The notes under the pieces were generated by a model. That model was not told where the DNA came from, made no database searches, and was given only the letters and a program-made list of their open reading frames with translations. The position numbers and the translations under genes were made by a program. A DNA stretch of 64,000 bases from an uncultured bacterium. Its GTDB lineage: Bacteria > Bacillota > Clostridia > Lachnospirales > Lachnospiraceae. The stretch is from positions 10,023 to 74,022 of the forward strand of contig CAJMQQ010000005.1 in the NCBI GenBank assembly GCA_905215625.1, given 5' to 3'. Each line of letters opens with the position of its first letter. The stretch's first letter is position 1. Positions 1 through 8,637 of the stretch are shown in pieces.

Positions 1-170
1 AATTAAGCCAGGGCTATGGATTTGTAAGCGGGCAGGACGGAAAAAAGGTGGTTTCCATCCGCCAGGTAAAGCCGGATGACCAGATTTTCGTCTATGTGCA
101 GGATGGTAAAATCACCGCCCAGGTAAAATCCGCAGAAGAGGCCTATACAGACAGCCGTAAGGAGCAGTAA
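1..170 (+). CDS. xseA: Exodeoxyribonuclease VII large subunit, C-terminal end (partial)
   Basis: The reading frame is open from the window edge to the TAA at 168-170 and encodes about 55 residues. The fragment starts LSQGYGFV and continues with a short beta-rich tail (KPDDQIFVYVQDGKITAQV), which fits the end of the XseA family, where a conserved GY(A/G)(I/L/F)V stretch lies near the C-terminus. XseA is the catalytic chain of exonuclease VII, which degrades single-stranded DNA from both ends. The assignment is supported by the xseB gene that begins at the very next base. The rest of the gene lies outside the window. Confidence 0.85.
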   Translation, partial: LSQGYGFVSGQDGKKVVSIRQVKPDDQIFVYVQDGKITAQVKSAEEAYTDSRKEQ

Positions 171-389
171 ATGAATGAAAAATTAACCATTGAAGAGACC
201 TTTGAGCTTTTAGAAGAAATTCTTGCCCAGATGGAGAAACGGGATATTTCCTTAGAGGAAAGTTTCGCCTGTTATGAAAAGGGGATGAAGTTAGTAAAGG
301 CCTGCAATGATAAAATCGATAAAGTAGAAAAACAGATAATTGTACTGAGCGAGGAACAGGGAGATGAAGACAATGAACCTGGAGCTTGA
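171..389 (+). CDS. xseB: Exodeoxyribonuclease VII small subunit
   Basis: This 72-residue acidic, helical protein contains the family pattern: IEETFELLEEILAQME, then LEESFACYEKGMKLVKAC. Length and layout match XseB, which oligomerises on XseA to form exonuclease VII. Its ATG directly abuts the xseA stop, so the two are translationally coupled. Its 3' end overlaps ispA. The xseA-xseB-ispA-dxs order is common in Firmicutes. Confidence 0.95.
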   Translation: MNEKLTIEETFELLEEILAQMEKRDISLEESFACYEKGMKLVKACNDKIDKVEKQIIVLSEEQGDEDNEPGA

Positions 390-1254
390 GAAACGGACCA
401 GGGAAGTAGAGGAGACAATTTACCGTTATCTTCCCAAGGAAACAGGTCATCAGAAGACCATTTTTGAGGCAATGAACTACAGCATGAAGGCAGGAGGAAA
501 ACGTCTGAGACCTTTGCTGATGCAGGAAGTCTGCCGGTTGTTCGGCGGTTCTTTAAAAGAAATAGAGCCATTTATGGCGGCTATTGAGATGATTCATACA
601 TCTTCTCTCATCCATGACGATCTGCCCTGCATGGACAATGACCAGTACCGCAGAGGAAAAAAGAGTACCTGGGCAGCGTTCGGGGAAGATATGGGAGTGC
701 TGGCTGGAGACGCTTTGATTGTCTATGCATTTGAAACAGCCTGCCAGGCATTTGCCTTGTCAGAATATCCCAGACGGGTGGGAGAGGCCATCCGGATTCT
801 GGCTGAAAAAACCGGAATTTACGGTATGATCGGCGGCCAGACCGTAGATGTGGAGCTTACAAACCAGCCAGTTCCCAGAGAGAAACTGGACTTTATTTAC
901 CGCTTAAAGACAGGAGCGCTATTAGAAGCTTCCATGATGATAGGCGCCGTACTAGCCGGAGCAGACGAAGACAGCGTCCGTCTGGTGGAAAAAGCAGCGT
1001 CAGAGATTGGCGTGGCCTTTCAGATCCAGGACGACATCTTAGATGTAACCAGTAGTCAGGAAGTACTGGGAAAACCGGTTTTAAGCGATGAAAAAAATTG
1101 CAAGACCACTTACGTTACCTTAGAAGGCCTGGAGAAGGCAAGAGAAGATGTGGCAGAGATTTCCCAGGCCGCCATTGAGGATATAAAAGCACTTCCAGGG
1201 GAAAATAGATTTTTAGAAGAACTGGTAGCCATGCTGGTCACCAGAGAAAAATAA
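373..1254 (+). CDS. ispA: Polyprenyl (farnesyl/geranyl) diphosphate synthase
   Basis: This is a trans-isoprenyl diphosphate synthase of about 293 residues that condenses IPP with allylic diphosphates. It has the GGKRLRP substrate loop (about residue 41), the first Asp-rich motif HDDLPCMDND (about 81-90) and the second Asp-rich motif QDDILD (about 225). Short-chain (C10-C15) activity is the usual one for this cluster. I chose ATG 373 because the AGGGAG at 357-362 is 10 bases upstream; the in-frame ATG at 364 is only one base from it. The gene overlaps xseB by 17 bp. It feeds the DXP-pathway isoprenoid route with dxs next door. Confidence 0.93.
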   Translation: MNLELEKRTREVEETIYRYLPKETGHQKTIFEAMNYSMKAGGKRLRPLLMQEVCRLFGGSLKEIEPFMAAIEMIHTSSLIHDDLPCMDNDQYRRGKKSTWAAFGEDMGVLAGDALIVYAFETACQAFALSEYPRRVGEAIRILAEKTGIYGMIGGQTVDVELTNQPVPREKLDFIYRLKTGALLEASMMIGAVLAGADEDSVRLVEKAASEIGVAFQIQDDILDVTSSQEVLGKPVLSDEKNCKTTYVTLEGLEKAREDVAEISQAAIEDIKALPGENRFLEELVAMLVTREK

Positions 1255-1263
1255 GGAGCGTCC

Positions 1264-3126
1264 ATGATACTGGAACAGATAAAAAGCCCGCAGGATGTGA
1301 AAAATCTGAGCCAGGAGGAATTGATTACCCTGGCGGCAGAGATCCGGGCGTTTCTGATTGAAAAAATCAGCCATACAGGGGGTCATCTGGCGTCAAATCT
1401 GGGCGTGGTGGAATTGACCATCGCCATGCACCGGGCATTTGATCTTCCAGAGGACAAGATTATCTGGGATGTGGGGCATCAGTCCTATACCCACAAGATT
1501 TTAAGCGGAAGAAAAGACGCCTTTGACGAGCTGCGCCAATATGGCGGTTTAAGCGGCTTTCCTAAGCGAAAAGAAAGTCCCTATGACGCCTTCGATACCG
1601 GCCATAGTTCTACTTCGATTTCTGCAGGTCTGGGAATTGCCCAGGCCAGGGATCTGCTGGATGAAGATTATACGGTAGTATCGGTTATCGGAGACGGAGC
1701 CCTGACGGGAGGAATGGCTTATGAAGCCTTAAACAATGCCGCCAGAATCCGGAAAAATTTTATTATTGTATTAAACGATAATAAAATGTCGATTTCAGAA
1801 AATGTAGGCGGTATGTCCAAGTATTTAAACGGCCTGCGGACAGATGAAGGATATAACGATCTAAAAAAATGGGTCAGCGATACGCTGGATAAGATTCCAG
1901 GCGGCCAGCCGATTATTGATAAGATCAAGCGTACCAAAAATGGAATCAAACAGCTTCTGATTCCGGGAATGCTGTTTGAAAATATGGGAATTACCTATCT
2001 GGGGCCCATAGACGGCCATGACATCAGACAGTTGTGCCGCACCTTCCAGGAGGCAAAGAAACTGGATCATGCGGTGCTGGTTCACGTGATTACCAAAAAA
2101 GGAAAAGGTTACCGGCCTGCTGAGAAAAATCCTTCCCATTTCCATGGGGTGGATCCTTTTGATATTGCAACTGGAAAATCCTTGAAAAAGAAGACAAAGC
2201 CGTCTTATACCGATATTTTTTCCAGAACCATCTGCCGGCTTGGGGAAACCCATCCCAATCTGGTGACCGTAACAGCGGCAATGCCGGATGGAACAGGGTT
2301 AAAGAAATTTGGTGAAAAGTTTCCGGACCGGTTTTTTGATGTAGGAATTGCCGAGGCCCACGCAGTAACGTCTGCAGCCGGCATGGCGGCTGGAGGACTG
2401 AAACCGGTGGTAGCAGTTTATTCTTCCTTTTTGCAGAGAGGATTTGATCAGATTCTTCACGACGTCTGTATCCAGAACCTGCCGGTCGTATTTGCAGTAG
2501 ACAGGGCCGGACTGGTTGGAAGCGACGGGGAGACCCATCAGGGGATTTTTGATTTAAGCTTTTTAACCATGATTCCCAATATGACGGTAATGGCGCCGAA
2601 AAACAGATGGGAACTGGAAGATATGGTTTCCTTTGCAGTTGATTACGACGGCCCCATTGCAGTCCGTTACCCAAGAGGGGAAGCCTATGACGGCTTAAAA
2701 GAATTCCGGAGTCCCATATCGTATGGAAAGGGAGAAATGCTGTTTGAAGAACAGGAAATTGCCCTTTTAGCAGCCGGCAGCATGGTCAGCACCGGAGAAC
2801 ACGTCAGAGAGAAGCTGAAAGCAGCCGGACACGACTGTTCCCTGGCAAACCTGCGTTTTGTAAAGCCCATAGATACAGAACTTCTGGACAGACTGGCAAA
2901 AAATCATACTACGATTGTGACAATGGAAGAAAATGTCCTCCAGGGAGGATTCGGACTGGCAGCAGCGGCATATATCAATACCCGTTATCCAGAAATAAAA
3001 GTGGTAAATATTGCCCTTCCGGACGCATACGTAGAGCACGGAAATGTATCGCTGCTCCGATCCGGATTGGGGATTGACAGCGATTCGATTGTAAAGAAAT
3101 TATTGGCAGCGGAGCGGAAAGAATGA
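1264..3126 (+). CDS. dxs: 1-deoxy-D-xylulose-5-phosphate synthase
   Basis: This 620-residue thiamine-diphosphate enzyme joins pyruvate and glyceraldehyde-3-phosphate in the first step of the non-mevalonate isoprenoid pathway. Visible motifs are the GHQSYTHKI region near residue 72, the ThDP/Mg site GDGALTGG...NDN (about 143-173), and the transketolase-like domain with DRAGLVGSDGETHQG (about 417-431). Length is standard for the family. It follows ispA by 9 bp and overlaps tlyA by 4 bp (ATGA), so it is co-transcribed with its neighbours. Confidence 0.97.
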   Translation: MILEQIKSPQDVKNLSQEELITLAAEIRAFLIEKISHTGGHLASNLGVVELTIAMHRAFDLPEDKIIWDVGHQSYTHKILSGRKDAFDELRQYGGLSGFPKRKESPYDAFDTGHSSTSISAGLGIAQARDLLDEDYTVVSVIGDGALTGGMAYEALNNAARIRKNFIIVLNDNKMSISENVGGMSKYLNGLRTDEGYNDLKKWVSDTLDKIPGGQPIIDKIKRTKNGIKQLLIPGMLFENMGITYLGPIDGHDIRQLCRTFQEAKKLDHAVLVHVITKKGKGYRPAEKNPSHFHGVDPFDIATGKSLKKKTKPSYTDIFSRTICRLGETHPNLVTVTAAMPDGTGLKKFGEKFPDRFFDVGIAEAHAVTSAAGMAAGGLKPVVAVYSSFLQRGFDQILHDVCIQNLPVVFAVDRAGLVGSDGETHQGIFDLSFLTMIPNMTVMAPKNRWELEDMVSFAVDYDGPIAVRYPRGEAYDGLKEFRSPISYGKGEMLFEEQEIALLAAGSMVSTGEHVREKLKAAGHDCSLANLRFVKPIDTELLDRLAKNHTTIVTMEENVLQGGFGLAAAAYINTRYPEIKVVNIALPDAYVEHGNVSLLRSGLGIDSDSIVKKLLAAERKE

Positions 3127-3932
3127 AAGAACGATTAGATGTACTATTAGTAAAACGTAATCTGGCAGAATCCAGGGAAAAGGCCAAGGCTATTATTATG
3201 TCTGGAATCGTCTATGTAGACGGCCAGAAAGAAGATAAGGCGGGGACGGCTTTTGAAGACACGGTTTCCATCGAAGTACGGGGAAATACTTTAAAATACG
3301 TAAGCCGCGGCGGATTAAAACTGGAGAAGGCCATGACCCATTTCGGCCTTACCCTGGATGGGAAAATCTGCATGGACGTGGGTTCCTCTACAGGAGGATT
3401 TACCGACTGTATGCTGCAGAACGGAGCAGTAAAGGTATATGCAGTAGACGTAGGCCATGGACAACTGGCCTGGAAGCTGCGCAACGATGAGCGGGTAGTC
3501 TGCATGGAAAAGACTAACATCCGTTACGTAACCAGGGAAGATATTCCGGATCCCATTGATTTTTCCTCAATAGATGTGTCTTTTATTTCCCTTACCAAGG
3601 TATTAGGACCGGTCAAAGAACTGCTGACAGAAAACGGACAGGTGGTATGCCTGATTAAACCCCAGTTTGAAGCTGGCAGGGAAAAGGTAGGGAAGAAAGG
3701 CGTCGTACGCGATAAAAGCGTCCATCTGGAAGTGATTGAGATGGTAATTTCCTATGCGGAAAGCATTGGATTTGATATTTTAAATCTGGAATACTCCCCA
3801 ATCCGCGGTCCGGAAGGAAATATTGAATACCTTCTTTACTTAGGAAACCGTCGGGAAGGACAGGATCCATTTGTACCGGAACATCCGGTATGTCCGCGGG
3901 ATGTGGTAGAAAAATCCCACGAAAATTTGTAA
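3123..3932 (+). CDS. tlyA: TlyA-family rRNA (cytidine-2'-O)-methyltransferase
   Basis: This 269-residue protein has an N-terminal S4 RNA-binding domain (DVLLVKRNLAESREKAKAI, ending near residue 62) followed by an FtsJ-like Rossmann methyltransferase domain with the SAM motif DVGSSTGGFTDCML at about 80-93. Proteins of this family are often labelled hemolysin A; the characterised role is 2'-O-methylation of ribosomal cytidines. The start overlaps the dxs stop as ATGA. Its position between dxs and nadK is typical for clostridia. Confidence 0.9.
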   Translation: MKERLDVLLVKRNLAESREKAKAIIMSGIVYVDGQKEDKAGTAFEDTVSIEVRGNTLKYVSRGGLKLEKAMTHFGLTLDGKICMDVGSSTGGFTDCMLQNGAVKVYAVDVGHGQLAWKLRNDERVVCMEKTNIRYVTREDIPDPIDFSSIDVSFISLTKVLGPVKELLTENGQVVCLIKPQFEAGREKVGKKGVVRDKSVHLEVIEMVISYAESIGFDILNLEYSPIRGPEGNIEYLLYLGNRREGQDPFVPEHPVCPRDVVEKSHENL

Positions 3933-3965
3933 GACAGCATAGAGGGAACAAAGGTCTGGAGAATT

Positions 3966-4811
3966 ATGAACAACTTTTACATCATAGCAAACTCAAATAA
4001 AAAAGACCATATCTGGAAAACCGTAGAGGAAACCCAGGGATATTTAAAACGTCACGGAGCATTCTGTCAGGTACAGGATAATGATTTTAAAAAGGATTCC
4101 GGCCGCTATACCGATGCCTCTCTGGTTCCGGAAAGCGTAAACTGCGTGATTACCATCGGAGGTGACGGAACTTTGATTCAGGCTGCCAGGGATCTGGCAG
4201 ACCGGGACATTCCCTTGATTGGAATTAACCAGGGGCATCTGGGGTATCTGACCCAGGTAAGGCGCAAAGAGGATATTCCGGATATGGCAGACGCTTTGCT
4301 GGCAGACCGGTATCAGATTGAAAAACGTATGATGCTGGACGGAACGATTCTCCGCCAGGGAAAGGGGATTGCATCTGACATTGCCCTGAATGAGATTGTT
4401 CTGACTCATCAGAATGCGATTCAGATTCTGCGGTTCGCAGTATATGTCAATGGAGAATTTTTAAACCAATATACGGCAGATGGACTGATTGTGGCGACGC
4501 CTACCGGATCAACGGCGTATAATCTGTCGGCTGGCGGTCCGATTGTAGCGCCGAATGCAGCTATGACGGTTCTGACTCCCATTTGTTCCCATGCGTTAAA
4601 TGCCAGAAGTATTGTACTTTCGGCAGAAGATGAAATCTGTATTGAGGTTCAGGAAGGACTTCAGGCGGCAGTCTTTGACGGAGATACCATTGTAAATCTG
4701 GAACAGGGGGATCAGCTGGTGATCCGCAAGTCCAGCCAGGTAACCAGACTGGTGCGTTTAAAACAGATTTCATTTCTGGAGAATTTAAGCACCATGTTAA
4801 ACCTGACATAA
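3966..4811 (+). CDS. nadK: NAD kinase
   Basis: This is an ATP-NAD kinase of 281 residues that makes NADP from NAD. The diagnostic GGDGT motif (TIGGDGTLIQAARDL, about residues 60-74) is present, as is the glycine-rich region TADGLIVATPTGSTAYNLS (about 172-190) that forms the C-terminal domain site. Length is standard. It lies 33 bp after tlyA and 21 bp before argR in the same orientation, inside the conserved tlyA-nadK-argR-recN block. Confidence 0.95.
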   Translation: MNNFYIIANSNKKDHIWKTVEETQGYLKRHGAFCQVQDNDFKKDSGRYTDASLVPESVNCVITIGGDGTLIQAARDLADRDIPLIGINQGHLGYLTQVRRKEDIPDMADALLADRYQIEKRMMLDGTILRQGKGIASDIALNEIVLTHQNAIQILRFAVYVNGEFLNQYTADGLIVATPTGSTAYNLSAGGPIVAPNAAMTVLTPICSHALNARSIVLSAEDEICIEVQEGLQAAVFDGDTIVNLEQGDQLVIRKSSQVTRLVRLKQISFLENLSTMLNLT

Positions 4812-4832
4812 GAAAAAGGCAGGAGGACGTTG

Positions 4833-5282
4833 ATGAAGGTAGAAAGACATAGCAAAATTGTAGAATTAATTGGAAAATACTCCATCGAAACCCAGGAGGA
4901 ACTGGCGGAGTATTTAAATAAAGCCGGTTTTAACGTAACCCAGGCAACCGTATCCAGAGACATCAGGGAATTAAAGCTGACGAAAATCCAGGGGGAAAAT
5001 GGAAGACAGAGATACGTAGTTTTAAAGCCGCAGGGAACGTTCAGCGATAAATATATCCGGATTTTACGGGATGGATATTCCAGTATGGATATGGCTCAGA
5101 ATATTCTGGTGATCAAGACCGTGTCTGGGATGGCAATGGCAGTTGCAGCAGCTCTGGACGCCATTCATTTCCATGAGATTGTAGGCTGTATTGCAGGGGA
5201 TGACACCATTATGTGCGCAGTGAGAAGCGTGGACGACACCATTCTTGTTATGGACAAGATTCGGAAGCTGATTGCAGAATAG
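4833..5282 (+). CDS. argR: Arginine repressor
   Basis: This 149-residue protein has an N-terminal winged helix with recognition segment TQATVSRDIREL (about 34-45) and a C-terminal oligomerisation and arginine-binding domain containing the GDDTIMC motif. ArgR hexamers bound to arginine repress arginine synthesis genes; next to recN it is the conserved AhrC/ArgR copy. I chose ATG 4833 over the upstream in-frame TTG at 4830, because AGGAGG at 4821-4826 is well placed for it. It overlaps no upstream gene and its end is 10 bp before the recN start. Confidence 0.95.
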   Translation: MKVERHSKIVELIGKYSIETQEELAEYLNKAGFNVTQATVSRDIRELKLTKIQGENGRQRYVVLKPQGTFSDKYIRILRDGYSSMDMAQNILVIKTVSGMAMAVAAALDAIHFHEIVGCIAGDDTIMCAVRSVDDTILVMDKIRKLIAE

Positions 5283-5292
5283 GGGGCTTCAT

Positions 5293-6960
5293 ATGTTATT
5301 GGAACTGCACGTGAGAAATCTGGCTTTGATTGAAAAAGCAGACATTGAATTTACAGAAGGCCTGAACATTCTCACCGGTGAAACCGGAGCAGGAAAGTCG
5401 ATTATTATTGGATCCGTTAATATGGCCCTGGGCGGGAAAACCTCCAGGGACAGCATCCGTACAGGGGCAGAAAATGCGTATATTGAGCTGCTGTTTTCCG
5501 TTACGGATCCAGGGAAAATCCAGGCATTGAAAGCGCTGGATGCAGAACCGGACGAAGACGGAACCCTGATTATTTCTAGGAAAATCACACCGTCCAGAAG
5601 CACGTCCAGAATCAATGATGAGACGGTAACAAGCAGCCGTTTAAAGGCGATTACCGGACTGCTTTTAGACATTCATGGGCAGCATGAACACCAATCCCTT
5701 CTTCATAAATCAAAACATCTGGAAATTCTGGATGCCTATCTTTGCGAGAAAACCCACCAGATAAAACAGAAAATAGGAGAAGAATACCTTCACTACCAGG
5801 GACTGAAAAAGAAGCTGGAAGAGTTTCAGTTAGACAAGGAAGGACAGCTTCGGGAAGCGGATTTCTGCCGGTTTGAGATTGAAGAAATCGAGCAGGCAAA
5901 TCTCAAAGAAGGTGAGGAAGAAGAACTGGCTCTGGAATACCGCCGTTTTCTCCATTCCAGAAAAATTACGGAAGGCTTATCTACTGCGTATGAGGCAGTC
6001 CAGAACGATGGAATCAGCAGGGCGCTGAGAGAGATTGACGCAGTTGTACAGTATGATGAAGAAGGCTTGTCAAGCATTAAAAGCCAGTTAAGCGACCTGG
6101 AAAACTTGTTAAGCGACGCTGGATGGGAGATTTCTTCCTACATGGAAAAGATGTCCTTTGATGAGAAAATGTTCCGGGAAACGGAGGAACGGCTGGATCT
6201 GATTCGGGGATTAATGGCAAAATACGGCGGCAGTGTATCGGCAGTACAGAAAAATCTGGAAGAAAAAAAGAACCGCCTTGCAGAACTGGAAAATTACGAT
6301 AAAGTCCGGCAGGAAGTGGAAGAAGAACTGAAAAAAAGCGGGAATCAATTAGAAGAATCCTGTCAATACTTGTCTCAGATACGAAAAGAAGGAGCCAGGG
6401 AATTGAGTGAAAAAATCTACCAGGCCCTGCAGGATTTAAACTTTTTAAATGTTTCATTTACCATTGAAATTACCCGTCTGCCTTATTTTACAGCCAATGG
6501 ATATGACGAAGCCGAGTTTAAGATTTCGGCCAATCCAGGCGAACCGGCAAGGCCGTTAAAAGAGGTGGCTTCCGGAGGCGAGCTTTCCAGGATTATGCTT
6601 GCTATAAAAGCAGTTCTGGCAGATACGGATCAGATTCCAACCCTGATTTTTGACGAAATTGATACCGGTATCAGCGGCCGGACGGCACAAAAAGTATCGG
6701 AAAAACTTTCCTATATAGCAAAAAGTCATCAGGTCATCTGTATTACCCATCTGCCCCAGATTGCGGCTATGGCAGACAGCCATTTTGAGATTTCAAAGAG
6801 TGCAAAAGACGGCCGCACCGTGACCACTATCAGCCGTCTGGAAGAGGATCAGATGGTAAGAGAACTGGCCAGACTTCTGGGAGGTGCGGAGATTACGGAA
6901 ACGGTTTTAAACAATGCCAGAGAGATGAAAAAATTGGCAGAGGAAACCAAACAAAGATGA
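5293..6960 (+). CDS. recN: DNA repair protein RecN
   Basis: This 555-residue SMC-like ATPase acts in double-strand break repair. The Walker A GETGAGKS is at about residues 30-37. Long coiled-coil regions (about 150-350) separate it from the C-terminal ATPase lobe with signature SGGELSRIMLAIK (about 428-440) and Walker B LIFDEIDTGISG (about 456-467). I chose ATG 5293 with AGGGGG at 5282-5287; an upstream in-frame TTG at 5272 lies inside argR and has no ribosome binding site. It is the last gene of the housekeeping operon, with 98 bp before spoIVB. Confidence 0.96.
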   Translation: MLLELHVRNLALIEKADIEFTEGLNILTGETGAGKSIIIGSVNMALGGKTSRDSIRTGAENAYIELLFSVTDPGKIQALKALDAEPDEDGTLIISRKITPSRSTSRINDETVTSSRLKAITGLLLDIHGQHEHQSLLHKSKHLEILDAYLCEKTHQIKQKIGEEYLHYQGLKKKLEEFQLDKEGQLREADFCRFEIEEIEQANLKEGEEEELALEYRRFLHSRKITEGLSTAYEAVQNDGISRALREIDAVVQYDEEGLSSIKSQLSDLENLLSDAGWEISSYMEKMSFDEKMFRETEERLDLIRGLMAKYGGSVSAVQKNLEEKKNRLAELENYDKVRQEVEEELKKSGNQLEESCQYLSQIRKEGARELSEKIYQALQDLNFLNVSFTIEITRLPYFTANGYDEAEFKISANPGEPARPLKEVASGGELSRIMLAIKAVLADTDQIPTLIFDEIDTGISGRTAQKVSEKLSYIAKSHQVICITHLPQIAAMADSHFEISKSAKDGRTVTTISRLEEDQMVRELARLLGGAEITETVLNNAREMKKLAEETKQR

Positions 6961-6994
6961 CAAACTCTGACAGATTACATTTTCTGTTTTGACC

Positions 6995-7001
6995 CATACT
7001 A
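6995..7001 (+). promoter_or_regulatory. Possible sporulation-type -10 element upstream of spoIVB
   Basis: CATACTA matches the -10 class used by forespore and mother-cell sigma factors (sigma G CATNNTA; sigma E CATACA-like). The -35 position holds only a weak match (GATTA, 17 bp upstream). spoIVB is a sporulation gene, so such a promoter is expected, but the sequence support is modest. Confidence 0.35.
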
Positions 7002-7058
7002 AGTGTGGAGACGCTAAGACTTACGTAAGCGGTACGCACACAAAGAGGAGGTATGGGC

Positions 7059-8345
7059 ATGACAAAACGGAACCATTTTTATTGTGTGCTGCGCCGGTTA
7101 TTCTGTGCAGCACTTTTCTTTTTATCCGGATTTACCTGGTATTATGTAGAGCGGTCAATACCGGATGAGGTCAATATTGTAGCCAGTGAAGAAGAAATTT
7201 TCGATCTGAATCTCCCGTTAAGCACCAGCTTTGAAAGCGAAAGCAAAGAGGTGGTAGTAGGTGGAAAATCCAATATTCCAAAAGGCCAGGTAAGAATCAC
7301 AGGGGGCCAGCCAGTGTCTTTTTATTCCGATACCCAGGGCAGCTATAAGGTGGGAGTAAAGCTGTTTGGACTTTTGGAATTAAAGGAAATGAAGGTCAAT
7401 GTAGTCGATACAGACTATGCAGTTCCCTGTGGGATTCCGGTTGGAATTTATCTGAAATCCAAAGGTGTTATGGTTATCGGAACGGGAAAAATTACCGATG
7501 AAAACGGCCAGGAAACAGAACCGGCAAATGGGATATTAAAGTCCGGAGATTACATCGAACAAGTAAACGGAGAACCATTAGAAACCAAAGAACAACTGAT
7601 TGAAGCGGTTAATCAGGCAGGTACAGACGGAACGGGAACGGTTGAATTACAAATCCGCAGAGACGGTCAGGAAATGGACGTCAGTATGGAAACTGTGGCA
7701 GCCCAGGATGGAACGTATAAGCTGGGAGCCTGGGTCAGAGACGATACCCAGGGTATCGGAACCATGACCTATATGGATTTAAATGGCCATTTTGGAGCGC
7801 TGGGACATGGCATCAGCGATGCAGATACTGGCCAGGTGGTGGCTATTGAAGGAGGAACCCTTTATGAGACCCAGATTATGGGAATTGAGAAAGGAACCAT
7901 AGGAAAACCAGGAGTTATGAGCGGAGTGATTTATTACGGCCCACAGTCCCAGCTTGGTACCATAAATGGAAATACCGAAGAAGGGATTTTCGGAACAGCA
8001 GGGGAAAAGCTGCAGAACCGGATTCAGGCCGAAGCTCTTCCAATCGGTTACCGTCAGGACGTCCATCCAGGTCCGGCCTTGATTCGAAGCAGTGTTTCCG
8101 GAGCCGTCACTGACTATGAGATAGAAATTTTGAAGGTGGATTATTCCACAGACCATAAAAGCAAAGGAATGGTTATTAAGGTAACCGATCCGGAACTTCT
8201 TGAATTGACCGGAGGGATTGTCCAAGGCATGAGCGGCAGCCCCATTATACAAGATGGCAAACTCATCGGGGCCGTCACCCACGTCTTTGTTCAGGATTCT
8301 TCAAAAGGGTACGGAATATTTATTGAGAATATGCTGGAGCATTGA
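7059..8345 (+). CDS. spoIVB: SpoIVB peptidase (S55 family)
   Basis: This is the signalling serine protease of sporulation. It is secreted from the forespore into the intermembrane space and triggers pro-sigma-K processing. There is an N-terminal membrane anchor (about residues 8-28), a PDZ domain (about 125-210, with NGILKSGDYIEQVNGEPL) and a C-terminal S55 domain with the nucleophile motif GMSGSPII. Length, about 428 residues, is normal. I favour ATG 7059 because the AAGAGGAGG at 7042-7050 is 8 bases upstream; ATG 7053 is too close. Normally spo0A follows; here it does not. Confidence 0.94.
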   Translation: MTKRNHFYCVLRRLFCAALFFLSGFTWYYVERSIPDEVNIVASEEEIFDLNLPLSTSFESESKEVVVGGKSNIPKGQVRITGGQPVSFYSDTQGSYKVGVKLFGLLELKEMKVNVVDTDYAVPCGIPVGIYLKSKGVMVIGTGKITDENGQETEPANGILKSGDYIEQVNGEPLETKEQLIEAVNQAGTDGTGTVELQIRRDGQEMDVSMETVAAQDGTYKLGAWVRDDTQGIGTMTYMDLNGHFGALGHGISDADTGQVVAIEGGTLYETQIMGIEKGTIGKPGVMSGVIYYGPQSQLGTINGNTEEGIFGTAGEKLQNRIQAEALPIGYRQDVHPGPALIRSSVSGAVTDYEIEILKVDYSTDHKSKGMVIKVTDPELLELTGGIVQGMSGSPIIQDGKLIGAVTHVFVQDSSKGYGIFIENMLEH

Positions 8346-8365
8346 GCGATGCAGCAGACATAAGG

Positions 8366-8405
8366 AAAGTCGATATGGGAGCTTGCTCACGATATCGACT
8401 TTTTC
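8366..8405 (+). terminator. Rho-independent terminator after spoIVB
   Basis: A perfect 11-bp stem AAAGTCGATAT / ATATCGACTTT (8366-8376 with 8392-8402), with a small inner GAGC/GCTC stem in the loop, is followed by TTTTTC. It lies 21 bp after the spoIVB stop. Confidence 0.85.
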
Positions 8406-8492
8406 TTATGGCTGATATACGGCGAAAGCCAAACACCGAGGAAAGCAAAGCTTTTCGAGGTGGCCTGGGCGGAGCAGAGGGAGCTTACTCAC
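8377..8492. repeat. Near-identical 14-bp direct repeat GGGAGCTT(G/A)CTCAC
   Basis: The copies at 8377-8390 (loop of the terminator) and 8479-8492 differ at one base. Between them lies GC-rich sequence without a credible gene. Together with the terminator it fills the 293 bp between spoIVB and the next gene; the tail of that gap (8510-8637) is AT-rich. It may be debris of a rearranged spoIVB downstream region. Confidence 0.6.
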
Positions 8493-8637
8493 AAGCTGTC
8501 CAAATTAGTTTCAAAAAAATAAAAAAATTCAGATTTTGAAACTGGACTATTGAAGATGCGATTAGAAGGAAGTATAATAAACAAAAGAGCAGTTTCAGAA
8601 AATGAAAAAAATTTGATTTTTGAAAGCGAGTGAGTTT

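Noticed and set aside
2090..2674. 194-codon minus-strand frame inside dxs
   Set aside because: It is fully covered by the clearly functional dxs gene; composition is that of an antisense shadow.
7779..8282. 167-codon minus-strand frame inside spoIVB
   Set aside because: It lies within the conserved S55 domain and lacks a ribosome site.
8342..8539. 65-codon plus-strand frame after spoIVB as a gene or spo0A remnant
   Set aside because: It runs through the terminator stem, has no ribosome site and no resemblance to Spo0A.
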